Assembly (NCBI GenBank): GCA_002633025.1
Contig: NMRB01002100.1
Span: 6,031 to 70,030 of the forward strand
Reading direction: 5' to 3'
Origin: Notospermus geniculatus
Lineage: Eukaryota > Nemertea > Pilidiophora > Heteronemertea > Lineidae
DNA length: 64,000 bases
Each line of letters begins with the position of its first letter. The first letter of the stretch is position 1. Position numbers and translations under genes: made by a program. This document shows, in pieces, positions 57,560-64,000 of this stretch. The notes beneath the pieces are model-generated. The model was given only the letters and a program-made list of their open reading frames with translations, did no database searches and had not been told where the DNA came from.

Positions 57560-58029
57560 GGTCACGCATGCGCAGCATAGGCCGACTAAAGACTGGTTAT
57601 TCATGCGACCACACGTTGTCATTTTTTGATCATGAACTCTCCATCGAGAACCCCCCCCCCAAAAAAAAATAATAATATGAGCCATCAAATCTAGTCATGC
57701 CGTATGCCTACAAATTGACAATGCAGACGCAGGGCATAGGAAGCTTTTAAAATCTCCCTGTAATAGGACAGTGGCTAAATCTATGCTGCAACGGATGAGG
57801 GTCTGCAAATACCCTTTGACAACATCTGATCTGCAGACCATTTTCATGCTGCGCACCATGAGATTTTTCTGAAGTTGATTCTCGTCGAAGATTTCAACAT
57901 AAGACGTGACAAATAACAAATCCATCAGAGAGATTTCGCCGTAATTTATTCAATCTCCACAATCGTTAGTTCAACTGCGACATTTTTAACAACTTTTCCA
58001 CTTAGTCCCACTACTCCATCAGCGCTAAG
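57560..58029. other. Unannotated non-coding stretch
   Basis: No supported gene. A C/A run lies at about 57650-57670. Confidence 0.35.
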
Positions 58030-58155
58030 ATGCTTCTAATGCCCTAATGAGGCAGGTCCCCGGGGCCCAGGCGCGATACGGCGGCACCGCAGCTTAAAAC
58101 ACCCAAACCAGAAATATCCCGAACCCAAAACCAACCGCGTATCGCCAAACCCAAC

Positions 58156-58190
58156 TATAAAAGCGCCTCATTAATTAGAATAGTCATTTT
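58156..58190 (+). promoter_or_regulatory. Core promoter: TATAAAAG and TCATTTT initiator
   Basis: TATAAAAG starts at 58156 and the initiator A of TCATTTT is at 58186, exactly 30 bases on. The surrounding 58040-58400 is GC- and CpG-rich relative to its flanks. Confidence 0.55.
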
Positions 58191-58201
58191 CGCTCATCAA
58201 G

Positions 58202-58381
58202 ATGCTTTCAACTCATAGAGCGGGAAGATATCGCAGCACCTGTGACGGAGGAGGCTCCGCCGATAAAAGATCTAACGACCCGTACGACGGGCTTCAGTGT
58301 CTCGCGATGCATCAGCGGCCGCCGCGATGGGTCCCTTGGGAGGGATTCCCGGCACCGGCAGAAATAGTCGGCGCTACCTAG
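58202..58381 (+). CDS. Possible 59-residue ORF behind a TATA promoter
   Basis: The first ATG after the predicted start site opens 59 codons (MLSTHRAGRYRSTCDGGG ... AEIVGAT) and ends in TAG. The composition is Arg/Pro/Gly-rich with no recognised domain. The 5' UTR would be only 16 bases. The promoter geometry is the main support. The transcript could equally be non-coding. Confidence 0.3.
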   Translation: MLSTHRAGRYRSTCDGGGSADKRSNDPYDGLQCLAMHQRPPRWVPWEGFPAPAEIVGAT

Positions 58382-58680
58382 GGAGTGTTTTGCCTGGTTG
58401 TTTGGATGGAAAGGAGGAGGGAACGTTTCTCCAGCGCCCGTCTTTTGATCCGTTGATGGGGTAGGCCATTTTCGGAAGTTTTATGGACGGGGAATGGGTA
58501 GGGGCAGGTGGGATGATGCGGTTGGTTGATTTATTGTGCTTAACTCAGAATCCGTTGCAGAATAATTCGGAGCGAAGGGATTTTTTTCGGTGAATAGAGT
58601 TTATTGCTACTTATAAGTCTCTTGGTGTCTTCTTTCTTCTAGAAAAATTCTCCATCCAATGCTGTGAGTAGTTTTGGGCT

Positions 58681-58772
58681 CTACCATGGGTAGTAGCGCT
58701 ACCACGCCTCTACCATGGGTAGTTGCTCTACCACGCCTCTACCATGGGTAGTGGCTCTACCATGGGTAGTGG
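58681..58772. repeat. CTACCATGGGTAG palindromic minisatellite
   Basis: Four CTACCATGGGTAG palindromes are spaced by GTGCTCTACCACGCCT-like linkers in units of about 36 bases. Confidence 0.85.
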
Positions 58773-58779
58773 AAGTACG

Positions 58780-59531
58780 TAGCCTGTGCGGTTTTTTGCC
58801 ACTTTGTGTTGAATAGTGGATCTTTATCTTATAATACTTCCATGATTGAATCCATGCACCCAAAATTTTGATCGTTCTCTATTGAGATGGCGAACTTGGC
58901 AGAGCGCACGTTGCGTAGTTTTGGTTGTTTACCTTAGAGTAAAAAAAGGTCAACTGTCCGCATTTCCGGGCCTTCCAAGATGATAATCATGACTTCAATT
59001 GTAATCATTACAATAAAAACGACAAACTTTATTTAAACGTTCTCCATACGACTCGGAAATATTGACTTAAATCCTTTTGAACCGTGCTACCAGGCTACGA
59101 GCTCGTTTGTGACGTCACAGTCAGTCGGGCGCTTGATCATTTTAAAAGTCAAGTTCTAATCATAAATTTAAAGTTGCGTTTCAGCTTAGCAAGGTTCTAA
59201 ACCAACACTTCGATGGGTCGGGCGCAAGTTCCGCTCCAGGGCGGCTCCTTATTACAAATATCTGAGGAGTAAATAGCTTACTTCGCTGCCGTCGTGGTCC
59301 GCTTTTTACGGATCAGAACCCTGACGACCGTCTCGTGTTGCGTCGAAGAGTGTCCTCCTCGGGATCGCCCGATTAAACATACACTTTGACGTTTGTGGGC
59401 GATCATCTCGGCCGCGGTGGCCCACAACACAGGCTCTGTCGTTCAGACATGAAAGTTTCCAAAGGCAGCGATCAGGAATCTGGCAAACTGATTGGCGAAT
59501 TTGTTGCTGTGAAGGCCGAGAATTATCATTC
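58780..59531. other. Unannotated, partly GC-rich stretch
   Basis: 59220-59440 is CpG-rich (GGGCGATCATCTCGGCCGCG) but no frame or promoter is clear. Confidence 0.35.
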
Positions 59532-59566
59532 GTAACACTTCGGGTCTTTCCGTGATTCTTCGCTGA
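59532..59566. repeat. CACTTCGGGTCTTTCCG block outside the duplication
   Basis: It matches 43528-43563 at about 33 of 35 bases. On the minus strand it is preceded by TTTCTTCTTCAG, a good splice acceptor. Confidence 0.65.
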
Positions 59567-59569
59567 AGA

Positions 59570-61774
59570 AGAAATCTGGCACGGTAAGTTGAGAATGGCT
59601 ATGACTGCATGGCTACGTCAGGTCACATGATGTGAAAATGGCGGCGTAGTTGGGAATGGCGTACATGTACATGTAATGGTATTATCATGTGCACATGACC
59701 ATCGTCAGGCGAACTGAGTCATAAATTAACACCAAGTGAAGAGCCATTTCTGTGCAAGTGATTCAGAGAAAAAGTTGTCTCTTCGATAATACGTGGACAG
59801 TCATTGATCAATTAATTATTGCCATCGCCATTTCACGGAAAGTTTTTCTGGAGCTTCGCGTGATTCGAGCCCATGCCCCCGCAAACGTTTGAAGTCGAAC
59901 GAATCCTTCAGTTCCTCGATTTGGTAGCCGTCATCCTGCAAACATTGGCTGAGATTTCACCGGGTACAATGAACATAACGTCAACCAGTGACGAATTATG
60001 TTGACAAATATTGCCCTATTTTTGTCCTGAACACTTGTAGCTGCACATGACAAGGATCCTGGTGCGTGAACCCTGCATCGCATCGGTCACTGGACTCCCA
60101 CCCTTTTTGGATAAAGTTTTTTTTATCCGGGTGTCCTTCTGCCCCCCCCCCCAAAATCCAGGTGTNCCCCCCCCACCCACCCAAAAAAAATCAGAATATT
60201 GCCTTCTCGTGAAGCTAGGCCTAGCGCTCAGGTCCTGTTTTGCGCATGCCCATTAAGATATTCAGTTTGATTATGTTATTGTTCAGATATTGCGTAATTC
60301 TGTCAATGAAATACTTTCATTTGATTCCAAATGTGTCCTAGCAATGACACTTTACCTGAATCTTATAGGCCTATGAACCACTGTAAATATAATCAAATAC
60401 ATGTACTAGAGTAGTATCGCCCTGAAATAACAATCCACATCAAGTGTTACAGTGTGCGTGTTACAAAACATCTCAAGCAGACGACACCGAATGGCAAGCT
60501 TTCATCAGTATTTTTCTGTTGTATAAAATATCATCGGGACTTCCAAGTATTGTCAGAGTAAACACTCAACCGTAGATCATTTATTCATACCAGTGGTTAA
60601 AAATACAGACTTCACAGATCGAGAGATTTTTGCCGCCATTTGCTGCGGGCTAGTGCTTGTGAACAAAAGTGAAACATCCATTGAGTGTAGCCTATAGAAG
60701 ATGAGCCGCTTACTGCAAAAGAAAAATTCAGTGCACAATGCCTTCTTCTCGGCAAGTCTATAACATCAGGCATATATTCGGAAGATCGCAAAATTTAAAG
60801 AAATCCCCCAAAACGTGTATAAAACAGATAGCTTTATTTTGCGTGAAAAATAGCATTGCGCCTATCTACTTCTAGGCATATACATTGTAAATGTTGACGA
60901 CGGCAAAAAACTCAACGTTTCCGTATAACATTTTTGAAAAATTAACTAAGCCTATACTTTTCAGATCAATTTAGTGCACTAGAAATTGTGCGTCCTAACT
61001 TTTCGGTTGAGAGTCCTCCTGGCAATCGGACGATCTTTTAATAGGCGCCAGAGAAAATGTTGATTCGCTGACATCATATTTAGGCTATCCAAGATGGCCG
61101 TCTTAGCAGCCATATTGAGTTTCGTTTTCCGTGTAGGGAAGATACATGTATGTGCACATTCGCTGATCAATCCGAACTTTCTTGCTTTTTTCATCGTTTG
61201 TACCTGGATTTGTGACTTTGCAAAGCGTTTGCATGCTTACCTCAGAAACCCGTTGTGTCGCTGGTGCTATTGCAAAGTGCAAAGTAAGCCTAGGCCTAGT
61301 CGCGGTAGCATAAACAACGCTGGTCATGGGCGATTGAAACAACCTTCACTACCGCTACTAGGCCCTGGTACGATTTGTCAATCTGCACTAAGGTAAGTCA
61401 ACTATATAACGGGTTGAACGATCTGTTAAAATATTTAGAAATTTGTTTCGGATTTTCTAACATAATAGCCTTGTGCACAGTAGCGCTATTAAACGCAAAG
61501 GCCCGCTCATTCTTTACGGGCCCTCCCCGGGCGCGGCGCGCAAACAAACATTAACCATTTTGCAGCGACCTCCGCGATATGTACCTTCTTCACCTAAACA
61601 ACCGCTGTTCAAACGGTCAACAACGGCCGTATAAACACGGGACACTCTAGCGATAATGGGACGCCACCTTGTCCTAAAGGGTTCAATTGTTTCCCTTTTA
61701 TACTTAATTAGCAGCCGCATTGTTGGGTTTGTTTAAGATCAACATTCAAGAAATGGCACGTTATTGAATGGTTT
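59570..61774. other. Unannotated non-coding stretch
   Basis: It contains a C-run with an N (60147-60178), an AAGATGGCCG/GCCATATTG palindrome near 61090 and TAGGCCTA words. No supported gene. The frame at 61094-61396 has a signal-like start but lies on the palindromic repeat. Confidence 0.4.
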
Positions 61775-61975
61775 TAAAAGGAAGCGTCGTCTCCAAATTT
61801 CGCAAATTTTCGACCCCAACCGGGGTCTTCCTTAGGTACTTTCTGGTCGAGCTACCAGCTCCTTTTATTTCTGGTACATATAGCTCGACTTCCGGTAGGT
61901 CGAAAATTTGCGACATTTGGAGACGACGTTTCCTTTTATATCATTTTGTGTGTCGTTCTTTGTGCTTTCTGTTCG
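61775..61975. mobile_element. GTCGTCTCCAAATTTCGCAA foldback element
   Basis: GCGTCGTCTCCAAATTTCGC at the left and GCGACATTTGGAGACGACG at the right are seen, with TTTTCGACCCCAACCGG inside and the conserved tail ATCATTTTGTGTGT. This is the best-preserved of three copies. Confidence 0.8.
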
Positions 61976-62386
61976 ATATTTATTGAATGGTTTACTGTCA
62001 AAAGTGTCCGTTTATCTGTAGGCGCCAGAAATGCCAGTCTGGATTCCATAGAAGGACCTCGGTCCCTGAACACCCTGATGTATATACAATGTATTTCTGA
62101 AGGGAATTGCCGCGGTAGTAAAAAATGACACAAAGAATAATTTCGCAATTTCGGCATATTTCAATATTGTCGTTCAACGAAATTTGCCATCCTCAGAATA
62201 TCAGAGGTTCTCAGCGCACCCCTGATGAGCGCAGGATGAAATTGGCTGACAGCCGGAGACCCTCCACCATTCCCCTAGCTTAATCTTCAGGATGGTTGTT
62301 TCAGGTGTGAAAGGAAAGAATTCCCCCATGAAAAATGTCCTAATCAATGGCGATTGGTTTCTATATGGTTTCGTTATGGCTTCTTA

Positions 62387-62583
62387 AAGGCCTGTTTCCA
62401 CGCGCGGTTTCCGCCTCGGTTTGCGGCAAGCGAAGCGGATTTCACAGGCAGTGGGATAATCGGGGGGATAATCAACTGGCCATGTATTGTTAACCATCGA
62501 AGAATTATCCAAAACCCTATGAAAACCGCACCGCTCGCCGCAAACCACGGCGGAGTCCACTGCTGTGGAAACGTGTGCCTCAA
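62387..62583. mobile_element. TTA-target foldback (AAGGCCTGTTTCCAC)
   Basis: TTA, then AAGGCCTGTTTCCACGCGCG; arms GCGGCAAGCGAAGCGG and CCGCACCGCTCGCCGC; the right end is worn. Confidence 0.8.
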
Positions 62584-63240
62584 TCTGTCATGTAACAATA
62601 GAAGCGGACACTTTTTACATGGGGACATTCTTTACTATTACAATTTACATGTAAATACTAGAAGAAACTGTCCCCAGAATCTGGGGAATAAAATTTTTGA
62701 ATTTCCTTAATTACATTGATTACAGTAGATTCTTGCAGTCCACGGACATTTTTCATGTGGATTCTCTTCCTATTACACCGTTATTGTGAGTGTTCTCCAG
62801 CGGATGTTGCGGCGTCCACTGGAACATTAAAATGACCGACATTCCTACACCGTTATGGGTTAACTACTTCCGTCAACAAATCTCGGAAGAACCCGCAGTC
62901 ATAAAACAGGTTGTCGTCTGCGAATAAATAACCTACACCTGTTTGACGGGCCACTTGTCAACCAACGCTAACCACACATTATAAATCACGGCGGACACTC
63001 CAAACATGAGCTCTATGAAATGTCCCATACTTCCCAACCTATTCCACATCTATTCCACTGCGCTGCGTGGAGCGTCAATGCACCGCGATTGTCCAGCGAA
63101 TAGCACCGACCACGCCTCTTCGATATGATTGGTTCGCGTCAGCCCCGTCCCTTCGTGAACACACCTCCCAGTAATGCATTGCAAAAGTGTTTATCTGAAA
63201 CGGAACCGTGACGCATGGGACCAGGTTGATGAGACCGCAG
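62584..63240. other. Upstream region of the right-edge promoter
   Basis: No gene is seen. CGCCTCTTCGATATGATTGG (about 63115) holds an inverted CCAAT box (ATTGG) about 110 bases before the TATA box. Confidence 0.4.
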
Positions 63241-63243
63241 ACC

Positions 63244-63251
63244 TATATAAA
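63244..63251 (+). promoter_or_regulatory. TATA box TATATAAA
   Basis: TATATAAA is followed by a pyrimidine-rich start region near 63274-63290, with an inverted CCAAT box upstream. It precedes the first exon at 63372. Confidence 0.6.
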
Positions 63252-63371
63252 CTTCAGTCGACTTTTCACGACCACACTCTTATCGTCAGATAGCAAGTTC
63301 GAGTGCCGTTATCAAGTTCTCCTCTCAATTATATTATTATTTGATTACAATTCGTGTTGGATTGCGCTAGA

Positions 63372-63396
63372 ATGCTGATCAGTTCATTCCCATCAG
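63372..63396 (+). CDS. First coding exon of a gene leaving the window (partial)
   Basis: The first ATG after the TATA box (A at -3 is absent; the context is CTAGAATGC) opens MLISSFPS and meets a strong donor CAG|GTAAGG after 25 bases, phase 1. The next exon would lie to the right of the window. It might instead be a 5' UTR exon. The product cannot be named. Confidence 0.4.
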
Positions 63397-63704
63397 GTAA
63401 GGCCATATTTTATCACAAACTTTTTCATAAGTATAGGCCTACTTAACTTTTTTGGTTGTATGTGTTATTATTGTACAGCAGGTTATCAGATATTTTCAAA
63501 AATCATAAGGTTGGTGAAATATCGATATTTTTTCAAAATTTATGATGAGGCGAAGCACCTGCCCCTTGAACGATAACGGTACGTAGAGTATAAAGTGCTC
63601 TATGGAGAATAACCATTTTATCAATGTCAATTTCTTTTTAACATCACTATTAAATTAGAACGATTTTGTTGTTCTTATTAAAGGTATAAATGCGTGAATA
63701 ATAA

Positions 63705-63895
63705 AAGTTGAAGATAAGAGTGGAAAATAATTTTTCAATTTCTCAAATTGGGGTAAATTTTTGCCCGAAAAATCAGACAAAATGTCATGTCATTGAGAAA
63801 ATTTCTCAAAATGGAAAAGAATTCTATCCCAAATTTAGAAATTGAGCAATTCGCCCCAAAGTGCCAAATTTCCCACTTCTTATTTTCCACTTTTA
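63705..63895. mobile_element. TTTCTCAAATTGGGG foldback element, copy 2
   Basis: AATTTCTCAAATTGGGGTAA, CAGACAAAATGTCATGTCAT and TTATTTTCCACTTTTAT match 25160-25412 in order. It lies in the presumed first intron of the right-edge gene. Confidence 0.7.
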
Positions 63896-64000
63896 TATCA
63901 CTTCTGATAATTTTGAAGGCGTTATCACATGTAGGAGAAATCTCTCACACACGCAGTTGTGAGCCCTTACGAAACTTTCCCTGTTAAAAGCTAAAACTGG

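Noticed and set aside
58202-58480. RNase P or U3-like RNA
   Set aside because: A GTCCCTTGGGAGGG hairpin looked suggestive, but none of the conserved boxes line up.

Overview
This is a gene-poor, repeat-rich stretch of a nuclear genome from an invertebrate animal. The supported exons are short and separated by GT-AG introns, and AATAAA poly(A) signals are present. There are no ribosome binding sites or operons. The self-complementary words TACATGTA/ACATGTAC and TAGGCCTA recur throughout, together with tRNA-derived SINEs and very many foldback (MITE-like) elements. That mix is what I would expect from a marine invertebrate such as an amphioxus, echinoderm or hemichordate, but the species cannot be fixed from this sequence. 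Several N runs and single Ns show it is a draft assembly.

Left part, 1-14.7 kb, holds most of the gene evidence. A pentanucleotide array and a tRNA-like SINE head open the window. A possible small secreted-protein exon lies on the minus strand at 2512-2769 with a poly(A) signal behind it. A 261-codon terminal exon of an unrecognised gene lies on the minus strand at 4849-5634. A three-exon plus-strand gene for a 109-residue single-pass membrane protein (7111-8333) runs tail to tail into a four-exon minus-strand gene for a 249-residue secreted eight-cysteine protein (9863-13981) that resembles the DUF4773 family. Their poly(A) signals lie 33 bases apart on opposite strands.

Middle part, 15-32 kb, shows almost no coding signal apart from one GC3-rich candidate exon near 30205. 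It is filled with foldback elements, tandem repeats, SINE remnants, a near-perfect 38-bp-arm hairpin (20221-20304) and a 6+5 higher-order pentamer repeat (26916-27025).

The dominant structure is a direct duplication of about 12 kb: copy A 32159-44217 and copy B 44803-56174, 0.6 kb apart. The two copies are nearly identical over long stretches but differ by about seventeen clean insertions. For many of these the empty target site can be read in the other copy. The insertions include TWA-target foldback elements, TTAA and TA insertions, a SINE, an insert carrying telomere-like repeats, and an array of HindIII palindromes. Copy A is bounded by Ns on both sides, so two unmerged haplotypes laid end to end is at least as likely as a true tandem duplication. 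I see no convincing gene in either copy.

Right part, 56-64 kb, holds more foldback elements, a GC-rich segment with a TATA box and initiator exactly 30 bases apart in front of a 59-codon ORF (58156-58381), a palindromic minisatellite, and near the right edge a TATA promoter followed by a short first coding exon with a strong splice donor (63244-63396). The gene this last promoter serves runs out of the window.
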